This document shows, one piece after another, positions 8,108 through 14,418 of a DNA stretch of 18,958 nucleotides (the first letter of the stretch is position 1; the number at the start of each line of letters is the position of its first letter). Below the pieces are notes generated by a model. The model was not told the origin of the DNA and did not search any database. It saw only the letters and a program-made list of their open reading frames with translations. This DNA is from Mycolicibacterium malmesburyense (GTDB taxonomy: Bacteria; Actinomycetota; Actinomycetes; Mycobacteriales; Mycobacteriaceae): positions 1-18,958 of the forward strand of contig NZ_CVTB01000304.1 of NCBI RefSeq assembly GCF_001050015.1. Direction: 5' to 3'. A program made the translations under genes and the position numbers.

Positions 8108-8589
8108 CGGCGTCGGTTCAGAAACCAGATGTGCGACGACAGCACGGTCGCGAGTGCACACCACAGCGGATACAGCGCCAGCGGCGCCGCCTGGGCGCCT
8201 TTCACCGTCACCGCACGGCGCGTGAGGTCGGCGCTGCTGACCGCGAGCGCGCCCGCCGCTACGGCCGACGTGCCGAGCTTGCCCTGGTTGAAGAACAACC
8301 ACGACCAGCTGCCGTTGAGCACCAGGTTCAGCCCGAGCGCGGCGATGTAGCGGCGCCGCTCGCGGGTCTGGCCGCGGCGCTCGAGCTCGTCGAGGGTGGC
8401 TGCGGACGTGGCGGCGATGTCGGCGTACAGGATCGGCCAGACGATCGGAAACGCTTGCGCCGGTGGCTGATACGGGGGCTTGCGGAGTTTGGCGTACCAG
8501 TAGGACTGCGAATCCTTGCTGGCCAGCCCACCGACGACCGCCGTCGCCGTCACCGCCAGCGCCGTTGGCGCCAAGGTCTTCAATTGCAC
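8104..8589 (-). CDS. TspO/MBR family membrane protein
   Basis: This is a 161-aa translocator protein of the TspO family, a five-helix membrane protein that binds or degrades porphyrins and is linked to oxidative stress in bacteria. Seen: the signature WYAKLRKPPYQPPAQAFPIVWPILY at about 31-55, NGSWSWLFF at 92-100, and PLALYPLWCALATVLSSHIWFLN near the C-terminus, with hydrophobic segments in the expected positions. The GTG start at 8589 is preceded by AGGAG, 6 nt upstream. It is the first gene of a two-gene unit with the SOUL gene. The 101-nt gap to the divergent menC contains a candidate dyad operator. Confidence 0.93.
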   Translation of the reverse strand: MQLKTLAPTALAVTATAVVGGLASKDSQSYWYAKLRKPPYQPPAQAFPIVWPILYADIAATSAATLDELERRGQTRERRRYIAALGLNLVLNGSWSWLFFNQGKLGTSAVAAGALAVSSADLTRRAVTVKGAQAAPLALYPLWCALATVLSSHIWFLNRRR

Positions 8590-8614
8590 GATGTGCTCCT
8601 AGGATGAATCACAA

Positions 8615-8626
8615 TTAGTTAAGCAA
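8615..8626. promoter_or_regulatory. AT-rich dyad between tspO and menC, candidate operator
   Basis: TTAGTTAAGCAA is an imperfect dyad (TTnnTTAAnnAA, 8 of 12 positions symmetric) in an unusually AT-rich patch of a GC-rich genome. It lies 26-37 nt upstream of the tspO start. The form resembles MarR-type operators, but no MarR gene is present in the window and no clear -10/-35 pair could be fixed around it. Confidence 0.25.
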
Positions 8627-8690
8627 CTGAAAGGTAGCCGCGAACCGCGATCGGTAAACCTCTCGATTCCGAACCGGCAGGATGGTCCGT

Positions 8691-9647
8691 ATGCCGCAGC
8701 TCGACGACATCCTCGATCGGATGCATGTGGTCGCGCTCCCGATGCGAGTCCGGTTCCGCGGGATCACGGTCCGCGAGGTCGCGCTGATCGAGGGTCCGGC
8801 CGGCTGGGGCGAGTTCGGGGCGTTCCCCGAATACGAGCCGCCCGAGGCCGCGCACTGGCTGGCGTCCGCGCTCGAGGCCGCCTACGAACCTCCCCCGGAG
8901 GTGCGCCGCGACCGGATCCCGATCAACGCGACCGTGCCCGCCGTGGATGCGGCGCGGGTGCCCGAGGTGCTGGCCCGATTCCCGGGGGCGCGCACGGCGA
9001 AGGTCAAGGTCGCCGAGCCGGGTCAGTCGCTGGCCGACGACGTGGCGCGCGTCAACGCGGTGCGGGCCGTGATGCCGACGGTGCGGGTCGACGCCAACGC
9101 GGGCTGGAGCGTCGACGAAGCGGTCGCCGCGGCAACAGCTCTGACCGCCGACGGACCTCTGGAGTACATGGAACAGCCCTGCGCCACGGTCGCGGAGCTG
9201 GCCGAGCTGCGGCGCCGGGTGGACGTCCCGATCGCCGCCGACGAGAGCATCCGCAAGGCCGACGACCCCCTGCGGGTGGTGCGCGAGAAGGCCGCGGACG
9301 TCGCGGTGCTCAAGGTCGCGCCGCTGGGCGGGGTGCGGGCGCTGCTCGCGATCGCCGCGCAGATCGACATTCCCGTCGTCGTCTCCAGTGCGCTCGATTC
9401 GGCGGTCGGGATCGGCCGCGGTCTGCTGGCCGCCGCGGCGCTGCCGGAGCTGGGCCATGCGTGCGGCCTGGGCACGGGAGGGTTGTTCGTCGATGACGTC
9501 GCCGAAGCCCGGCCCGCGGAGGACGGTTCCCTGACGGTCGCTCCGGTGACCCCCGATCCGGCGCGGCTCGCGGGGCTGGCCGCGACGCCCGAGCGACGCC
9601 GATGGTGGATCGACCGGGTGCGCACCTGCCATCCATTGACACGTTGA
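8691..9647 (+). CDS. menC: o-Succinylbenzoate synthase MenC
   Basis: This 318-aa enolase-superfamily enzyme dehydrates SHCHC to o-succinylbenzoate in menaquinone synthesis. Seen: VVALPMRVRFRGITVREVALIEG, the catalytic-lysine motif KVK at 104-106, metal ligands Asp134 (VDANAGW), Glu161 (MEQP) and Asp184 (AADES), and the second catalytic lysine Lys208 (VLKVAPLGG). All are in the expected order and the sequence closely matches my memory of M. tuberculosis Rv0553. ATG 8691 is preferred because AGGA lies 8 nt upstream; the in-frame ATG at 8682 adds three residues and has no proper spacing. The last codons hold the -35 element of the next gene. Here menC is separated from bpoC-menD by five genes, unlike the contiguous order in M. 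tuberculosis. Confidence 0.96.
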   Translation: MPQLDDILDRMHVVALPMRVRFRGITVREVALIEGPAGWGEFGAFPEYEPPEAAHWLASALEAAYEPPPEVRRDRIPINATVPAVDAARVPEVLARFPGARTAKVKVAEPGQSLADDVARVNAVRAVMPTVRVDANAGWSVDEAVAAATALTADGPLEYMEQPCATVAELAELRRRVDVPIAADESIRKADDPLRVVREKAADVAVLKVAPLGGVRALLAIAAQIDIPVVVSSALDSAVGIGRGLLAAAALPELGHACGLGTGGLFVDDVAEARPAEDGSLTVAPVTPDPARLAGLAATPERRRWWIDRVRTCHPLTR

Positions 9648-9663
9648 CACAAATCACTAGTCT
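9636..9663 (+). promoter_or_regulatory. SigA-type promoter of the MpaB-TetR unit
   Basis: A perfect -35 TTGACA at 9636-9641 is spaced 16 nt from TAGTCT at 9658-9663, which fits the mycobacterial -10 consensus TAnnnT. The -35 element is made of the last sense codons of menC. Transcription would begin near 9670, followed by GGAGG at 9681-9685 and the ATG at 9690. The inverted repeat at 9642-9674 surrounds the -10. Confidence 0.6.
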
Positions 9664-9674
9664 CTGTGTCAACG
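9642..9674. promoter_or_regulatory. Inverted-repeat operator, probably bound by the downstream TetR
   Basis: CGTTGACACA (9642-9651) and TGTGTCAACG (9665-9674) are a perfect 10-bp inverted repeat with a 13-nt centre that contains the -10 element. A further direct copy of TTGACAC sits at 9636-9642 over the -35. Such placement fits repression by a dimeric regulator. The nearest regulator gene is the TetR two genes into the same unit, suggesting autoregulation; that link is inferred. Confidence 0.55.
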
Positions 9675-9689
9675 CGCATCGGAGGCGAC

Positions 9690-10655
9690 ATGACCCAGAC
9701 GGCCGAGGCACGACCCGTTCAGGCGACCGGCGAGGTGCGCCCGAAAGTCATGCGGGAGTTCCGCAAACACAGCGGCAGCGCCTTCGGCGGGTTCTTCGGC
9801 GCCGCCGCCTTCGACGAGGTGGCGCTGGTGCCGGTGGCCGCCGCGGTCGACAAGACCGGCCGGTTCGAGAACAACTTCGCGGATCGAGGGGTGCGAAGTG
9901 GGTTTTCGGCGTTCCTCGCGATCTGGGGCGACCCCCACGACCGCGCGGAGGAGGGGGAGCGCCTCAAGCGGATGCACCGGGAGGTCCGCGGCCGCGGCGA
10001 CGGCGCCTTCGCCGATGTGCGGTACAGCGCGCTCGACCCGCGGCTGTGGAACTGGATCGCGGTCAGCGGCCTGTTCGTGGTGCTGAACTCGTTCACCCCG
10101 TGCACCGGCATCACGATGACCCCGGCCGAGCGGGAGGCCGCCTACGCGCAACTGCTCGAGGCCTTCCGGTCCCTGGAGCTTCCGGGCAACAACGCCAAAC
10201 TGCCCGCGACCTACGACGACGCGGTCCGTTACTACGACTCCATGGTCGAGACCGCACTGGCGGACAACGAGTTTCTGACGCGCGTCACCGACGGGCTGAC
10301 CAAGCTGCCGCTGCCGACGCTGTTGATCCCGCCGGCGATGCGCCGCGTGCTGACCCCGCCCTGGCTGCTGGTGCGGCCGGTGGTCGGCCGGGTCGTCAAG
10401 ATCTGCTCGTTCGGCGTCATGCATCCCGGCGTCCGCGAGTTGACGGGGTTCCGCTGGCAGGACCGTCACGAACGCGAATTCGAGATGTACACGCGCGTAC
10501 TGCAGTTGGCGTGGCGGATATTGCCGGAGAAGGTCACGTTGATTCCGTTGGCGCGCAACCGGTTGGAATACGAGAAGCTGGTGCGCTTTCACCGCTCGGT
10601 CGCCCTGGACTCGTTCGCCCCGCCCGCGGGGTGTCCGGCCGGTCGGCAGGCATAA
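9690..10655 (+). CDS. Oxygenase MpaB family protein (DUF2236)
   Basis: This 321-aa protein is of the MpaB / rubber-oxygenase-like DUF2236 family, associated with heme-dependent oxidative cleavage or oxidation of hydrophobic substrates. Seen: the N-terminal part with RPKVMREFRKHSGSAFGGFFGAAAFDEVAL, the family-typical segment DPRLWNWIAVSGLFVVLNSF followed by TMTPAEREAAYAQLLEAFRSL, and a C-terminal basic and aromatic region (FRWQDRHEREFEMY). There is no signal peptide. The hydrophobic patch LPTLLIPPAMRRVLTPPWLL may contact membrane. The start at ATG 9690 is fixed by GGAGG 4 nt upstream; an upstream in-frame ATG at 9666 precedes the inferred transcription start. It is followed after 9 nt by a TetR gene. 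The substrate is unknown. Confidence 0.83.
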   Translation: MTQTAEARPVQATGEVRPKVMREFRKHSGSAFGGFFGAAAFDEVALVPVAAAVDKTGRFENNFADRGVRSGFSAFLAIWGDPHDRAEEGERLKRMHREVRGRGDGAFADVRYSALDPRLWNWIAVSGLFVVLNSFTPCTGITMTPAEREAAYAQLLEAFRSLELPGNNAKLPATYDDAVRYYDSMVETALADNEFLTRVTDGLTKLPLPTLLIPPAMRRVLTPPWLLVRPVVGRVVKICSFGVMHPGVRELTGFRWQDRHEREFEMYTRVLQLAWRILPEKVTLIPLARNRLEYEKLVRFHRSVALDSFAPPAGCPAGRQA

Positions 10656-10664
10656 CCTAGTCCG

Positions 10665-11252
10665 ATGCGACGGCTTCGCAACACCGACAGCCGCACCGAA
10701 CAGGAGGCCGCGATCCTCAAGGCGGCCGCCGAGGAGGTGGCGCTCGTCGGCGTCGGCAGGGCCAGTATGGACGTCATCGCCCGCCAGGCGGGCGTCAGCC
10801 GCAGCACGTTGTACCGCCGGTTTCCCAGCCGCGATGTGCTGATCACCGAACTCGGCAGGCAGACCTTCGATTTCGCGATGGCGCGACTGCAGACCGTCGG
10901 CATCGACGCGGGCGCGAAAGAGGCCGCGGTCGCGGCGTTCTGCGAAGGCCTGCGCCTGCTGAGCACCGAACCGGTGATGCGCCGGTTCCTGCGCCTCGAC
11001 GGTGACTTGTCGGCGATGGCCGGCATGTTCGACGAGGCCGAGGACTTCCTCGAAAGCGCATCCGCGGCGATGGCCAGGGCGTTGCGCGCCGCGGGCGCGA
11101 CGATGCCCGACGAGGACCTGCTGGCGGTCAGCGAACTGCACATCCGGCTGGCCTGCTCGCTGGCGCAGGTGCGCACACCGGTGCTGGACGTCAACGACGG
11201 CGACGCGGTCCGCGCCTACGCGCTCAAACACCTCGCCCCCCTCGTCTGGTGA
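10665..11252 (+). CDS. TetR family transcriptional regulator
   Basis: This is a 195-aa one-component repressor. Seen: an N-terminal helix (TEQEAAILKAAAEEVALVGVGRASM), the TetR helix-turn-helix at about 35-54 (MDVIARQAGVSRSTLYRRFPS) with the conserved Tyr-Arg-Arg-Phe end, then an all-helical ligand-binding half with no recognisable subfamily. It lies 9 nt after the MpaB gene and is probably co-transcribed with it, so it is the natural candidate to bind the inverted repeat at 9642-9674. TAACCT at 10653-10658 lies 6 nt before the ATG and no Shine-Dalgarno is visible, so an internal leaderless start is also possible. Confidence 0.92.
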   Translation: MRRLRNTDSRTEQEAAILKAAAEEVALVGVGRASMDVIARQAGVSRSTLYRRFPSRDVLITELGRQTFDFAMARLQTVGIDAGAKEAAVAAFCEGLRLLSTEPVMRRFLRLDGDLSAMAGMFDEAEDFLESASAAMARALRAAGATMPDEDLLAVSELHIRLACSLAQVRTPVLDVNDGDAVRAYALKHLAPLVW

Positions 11253-11332
11253 GCTGACGCCCTCAAGCGGATGTCCTGATCTGTGGGGTACATGGCCTAG
11301 ACGCCACTGCGCCGGTGGCCAACACTGATTTC

Positions 11333-12292
11333 ATGCGATCGGTGGTGATTCTCGGCTTTGCCGGCGTTCAGGCCCTCGACCTGGTCGGACCGTTCGAGGT
11401 GTTCACGGGTGCGTCGAGGTACCTGCAGGAGATGGGCCGGCAGGGATACGAGGCCAGGGTGGTGACGCTCGACGGTCAACCCGCGACCACGGGCACCGGC
11501 CTGGCGCTCGTCGCCGAACCGCTTCCGGATCCGCGCGAACCGATCGACACGCTCGTCCTGCCGGGCGGCATCGGTGTCCACGACGCCCGGACCAACCTCG
11601 ACCTGGTGAACTGGATCCAGACCGTCGCACCGAATTGCCGCCGGATCGTCAGCGTGTGCACCGGCGCCTTCCTCGCCGCCGAAGCCGGTCTGCTCGACGG
11701 CTGCACCGCCACCACGCACTGGGCCTACACCGAACGGTTCGCACGCGAATTCCCCAGGGTGACAGTCGATCCCGAACCGATCTTCGTGCGCAGCAACGAC
11801 CGCACCTGGACCGCGGCCGGTGTCACCGCGGGCATCGACCTCGCACTGTCGCTGGTCGAGGACGACCACGGCACCGACGTCGCGCAGACGGTCGCGCGCT
11901 GGCTGGTCATGTACCTGCGCAGGCCCGGCGGCCAGACGCAGTTCGCCGCGCCGGTGTGGATGCCGCGCGCCAAGAGGGCGCCCATCCGCGAGGTGCAGGA
12001 GGCGATCGAGGCCGAACCCGGTGGGGCGCACAACATCACGGAACTGGCGCGCCGCGCGGCGATGAGCCCGCGGCACTTCACCCGGCTGTTCACCGAGGAG
12101 GTCGGCGAGGCGCCGGGCGCCTACGTCGAGCGGATCCGCACCGAGGCCGCTCGACGCCAACTCGAGGAGACCGACGACACCGTCACCGTGATCGCCGCGC
12201 GTTGCGGCTTCGGCAGCGCCGAATCCCTGCGACGGAATTTCGTTCGCCGCCTGGGCATCTCGCCCGACCAGTACCGCAAGACGTTCGCCTGA
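11333..12292 (+). CDS. GlxA-like AraC regulator (DJ-1/PfpI plus HTH)
   Basis: This is a 319-aa transcription factor. Residues 1 to about 165 form a DJ-1/PfpI (GATase1-like) domain (VVILGFAGVQALDLVGPFEVF at the start), with the nucleophile-elbow cysteine Cys109 in SVCTGAF. Residues about 220-319 hold a double AraC helix-turn-helix (ITELARRAAMSPRHFTRLF, then VTVIAARCGFGSAESLRRNF). Proteins of this architecture usually activate genes for small-molecule catabolism, often a neighbouring enzyme. ATG 11333 gives the normal family N-terminus; GTG 11315 is in frame and would add six residues. Neither has a clear Shine-Dalgarno. The next gene, 13 nt downstream, is a stand-alone DJ-1/PfpI enzyme and the likely target. 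Confidence 0.92.
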   Translation: MRSVVILGFAGVQALDLVGPFEVFTGASRYLQEMGRQGYEARVVTLDGQPATTGTGLALVAEPLPDPREPIDTLVLPGGIGVHDARTNLDLVNWIQTVAPNCRRIVSVCTGAFLAAEAGLLDGCTATTHWAYTERFAREFPRVTVDPEPIFVRSNDRTWTAAGVTAGIDLALSLVEDDHGTDVAQTVARWLVMYLRRPGGQTQFAAPVWMPRAKRAPIREVQEAIEAEPGGAHNITELARRAAMSPRHFTRLFTEEVGEAPGAYVERIRTEAARRQLEETDDTVTVIAARCGFGSAESLRRNFVRRLGISPDQYRKTFA

Positions 12293-12305
12293 ACAGGAGA
12301 CGACA

Positions 12306-13031
12306 ATGACCCAGATCGCGATCATGGTGTACCCCGGATTCACCGCGCTCGACTTCATCGGCCCCTACGAGGTGCTTCGCAACCTGCCCGACGCCGAGGT
12401 GCGGTTCGTCTGGCACGAACCGGGTCCGATCGAGGCGGACTCCGGTGTGCTGCTCGTGGGCGCCACCCATTCGTTCGACGAGACCCCCTCGCCCGACATC
12501 ATCCTGATCCCCGGCGGGCTGACGAGCTTCCAGCACGCCCGCGACGAGAAGGTCCTCGACTGGGTGCGCACGGCCCACGAGACGTCGACCTGGACGGCGT
12601 CGGTGTGCTCGGGGTCGGTGCTCCTCGCCGCGGCGGGAGTACTCGACGGCCGCCGCGCGACGTCGCACTGGATGGCGCTGCCGATGCTCAAACCGTTCGG
12701 CGTCGACACCGTCTCCGATCAGCGTGTGGTGCACGAGGGCAGGATCGTCACCGCCGCCGGGGTCTCCGCCGGGATCGACCTCGGCCTGTGGCTCTACGGA
12801 CAGATCGCCGGCGACGCCAAGGCCAAGGCGGTGCAACTCGTCATCGAGTACGACCCCCAGCCGCCCTACGACTCCGGGCACATGTCGAAGGCGTCGGCCG
12901 CCACCAAGGCGACCGCGACGACGCTCTTGAGTCGCGACACCGTCAAGCAGGGGCAGCTGGCGCCGACGATGGCGCTGCTGTGGACCGCCGCGGTGCAGCG
13001 GGTCCGCAAGAAGGCGGTCTCGGCGCGCTGA
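12306..13031 (+). CDS. DJ-1/PfpI family protein, isonitrile hydratase-like
   Basis: This 241-aa protein consists of one DJ-1/PfpI domain. Seen: IAIMVYPGFTALDFIGPYEVL with Asp16, the nucleophile elbow SVCSGS with Cys101, then GVLDGRRATSHW, the pattern of the isonitrile hydratase branch. From memory, the Pseudomonas enzyme uses a cysteine at nearly the same position, but substrate cannot be proven here. The C-terminal 50 residues (SAATKATATTLLSRDTVKQGQ) extend past the domain as a helical tail. AGGAG lies 8 nt before ATG 12306. The gene follows the GlxA-like regulator closely, forming a sensor-enzyme pair that shares the same fold. Confidence 0.85.
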   Translation: MTQIAIMVYPGFTALDFIGPYEVLRNLPDAEVRFVWHEPGPIEADSGVLLVGATHSFDETPSPDIILIPGGLTSFQHARDEKVLDWVRTAHETSTWTASVCSGSVLLAAAGVLDGRRATSHWMALPMLKPFGVDTVSDQRVVHEGRIVTAAGVSAGIDLGLWLYGQIAGDAKAKAVQLVIEYDPQPPYDSGHMSKASAATKATATTLLSRDTVKQGQLAPTMALLWTAAVQRVRKKAVSAR

Positions 13032-13055
13032 CACCCGGCGTCCCTAAGATACCGT
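13028..13055 (+). promoter_or_regulatory. Promoter for a leaderless Ddn-like mRNA
   Basis: CTGACA at 13028-13033 and TACCGT at 13050-13055 (TAnnnT) are 16 nt apart. The ATG at 13063 starts 7 nt after the -10, exactly where transcription should begin, and no Shine-Dalgarno precedes it. This suggests a leaderless transcript, common in mycobacteria. Confidence 0.5.
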
Positions 13056-13062
13056 CGCGAGC

Positions 13063-13572
13063 ATGGGGATACCCGAAGTCCGTCCCGACCCTCCGACGCC
13101 GCTGGTCCGCGCTGGCGCGCGGCTCATGGGCACCGCACCCGCACGGTGGTTTCTGCGTCGTGTCGGATGGCGGATCGACCGCGCGGTGATCAACCTGACC
13201 GACGGCCGCGTATCGATGTCGCTGGTGATGCCCGAGGTGCTGCTGACGCACACCGGCGCCAAGTCCGGCAAGCAGCGCAGCACGCCGTTGACCTACTTCA
13301 GCGACGCCGGCCGCGTGATCGTGATCGCGTCCAACTACGGCGGCGACCGTCATCCCGCCTGGTTCCACAACGTCAAGGCCAAACCGCGCGTGACCCTGTG
13401 TGCGCGCGGTTACCGGGGCACCTTCATCGGCGAGGAGGCCACCGGCGCCGAGCGCGACCGGCTGTTCGAGCTGGCCAAGCAGTTCGTGCCGAACTACGTT
13501 GACTACGAGAAGCGGGCCGGCAAGCGGCGCATCCCGGTCGTCGCGTTCACCGAAGTGACGGAGTCTGCGTAG
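13063..13572 (+). CDS. Ddn-family F420-dependent nitroreductase / quinone reductase-like protein
   Basis: This 169-aa protein belongs to the deazaflavin (F420)-dependent nitroreductase family (DUF385). Seen: an N-terminal amphipathic stretch (TPLVRAGARLMGTAPARWFLRRVGW) that could touch the membrane, LTHTGAKSGKQRSTPL at about 61-76, and SNYGGDRHPAWFHNVKAKPRV at 90-110, the phosphate- and F420-binding signature. In M. tuberculosis, Ddn reduces quinones including menaquinone using F420H2. The position between menC and bpoC-menD makes a quinone role attractive, but that is inference. It probably has its own leaderless promoter, 31 nt after the preceding gene. Confidence 0.88.
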   Translation: MGIPEVRPDPPTPLVRAGARLMGTAPARWFLRRVGWRIDRAVINLTDGRVSMSLVMPEVLLTHTGAKSGKQRSTPLTYFSDAGRVIVIASNYGGDRHPAWFHNVKAKPRVTLCARGYRGTFIGEEATGAERDRLFELAKQFVPNYVDYEKRAGKRRIPVVAFTEVTESA

Positions 13573-13596
13573 TTCGTCACGCCGGGGGACACCGAA

Positions 13597-13626
13597 ATGA
13601 CCGAACGTCGGGGACTTGAGTACCGT
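13597..13626 (+). promoter_or_regulatory. Candidate promoter for a leaderless bpoC-menD mRNA
   Basis: TACCGT at 13621-13626 lies 7 nt before GTG 13634, the start indicated by homology. It is part of the same TACCGTCG octamer seen before the Ddn-like gene, with the same distance to the start codon. A weak -35 (ATGACC, 13597-13602) is 18 nt upstream. No Shine-Dalgarno precedes the GTG. Confidence 0.4.
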
Positions 13627-13633
13627 CGTTCGA

Positions 13634-14416
13634 GTGAATTTGGCCTACGACGATCGCGGTAGTGGCCCATCGGTCCTGTTCATCGCCGGTCACGGCGGTG
13701 CGGGTCGAACCTGGCACCTGAATCAGGTGCCGGAGTTCCAGCGCGCCGGCTACCGCTGCATCACCTTCGACAACCGCGGGGTGGGCGCCACCGAGAACGC
13801 GACCGGCTTCACCACCGAGACGATGGTGTCCGACACGGCGGCGCTGATCGAAAAACTCGACGCGGCGCCGGTGCGCATCGTGGCGGTGTCGATGGGTTCG
13901 TTCATCGCCCAGGAACTCATGGTGTCGCGGCCGGATCTGGTCGACCGGGCGGTGTTGATGGCCACCCGCGGCCGCGAGGACCGGACCCGCGAGTTCTTCC
14001 GCGACGCCGAGCGCGAGTTCGCCGACTCGAACACGTCGCTGCCGCCGAAGTTCGACGCGAAACTCCGCCTGCTGGAGAGTTTTTCGCCCAAGACGCTCAA
14101 CGACGACGTCAAGGTCCGCGACTGGATCGACATGTTCACGATGTGGCCCACCAAGGCCACGCCGGGCGGACGCGCGCAGATCGAGGTCCGTCCGCAGGGC
14201 AACCGGCTGCCCGCTTACCGAAGTATTACGGCGCCGACGCTCGTCATCGGGTTCGCCGACGACCTGGTGCTCCCGCCGCACCTGAGCCGGGAGGTCGCCG
14301 ACGCGATCCCGAACGGCCGTTACCTGGAGGTTCCCGACGCCGGTCACCTCGGCTTCCTGGAGCATCCGGAGGCGGTCAACAAGGCGGCGCTCGATTTCTT
14401 CGCCGATAGGCTGTAG
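13634..14416 (+). CDS. bpoC: Alpha/beta hydrolase BpoC (candidate MenH)
   Basis: This 260-aa alpha/beta hydrolase closely matches my memory of M. tuberculosis Rv0554 (BpoC, labelled a non-heme peroxidase). Seen: the oxyanion region [11 protein letters not shown], the nucleophile Ser86 in AVSMGSF, Asp209/Asp210 in [10 protein letters not shown], and His238 in DAGHLGF, giving an intact triad. GTG 13634 gives MNLAYDDRG, aligning with the M. tuberculosis start; the in-frame TTG at 13616 adds six residues without better signals. The gene runs directly into menD. MenH (SHCHC synthase) is an alpha/beta hydrolase acting between MenD and MenC, so this gene may supply that step; this is inference from context. 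Confidence 0.9.
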   Translation: MNLAYDDRGSGPSVLFIAGHGGAGRTWHLNQVPEFQRAGYRCITFDNRGVGATENATGFTTETMVSDTAALIEKLDAAPVRIVAVSMGSFIAQELMVSRPDLVDRAVLMATRGREDRTREFFRDAEREFADSNTSLPPKFDAKLRLLESFSPKTLNDDVKVRDWIDMFTMWPTKATPGGRAQIEVRPQGNRLPAYRSITAPTLVIGFADDLVLPPHLSREVADAIPNGRYLEVPDAGHLGFLEHPEAVNKAALDFFADRL

Positions 14417-14418
14417 TG

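Noticed and set aside
6518..8350. A 610-codon plus-strand open frame across the acyl-CoA ligase end and the tspO-SOUL genes
   Set aside because: It is low-complexity Arg/Gly/Ala-rich protein with no motif, while the overlapping frames hold complete recognisable families. It is a GC-driven shadow.
9669..11231. A 520-codon minus-strand open frame opposite the MpaB and TetR genes
   Set aside because: The translation has no domain and is Arg/His/Gln-rich, typical of antisense frames in high-GC DNA. The plus-strand proteins are clear.
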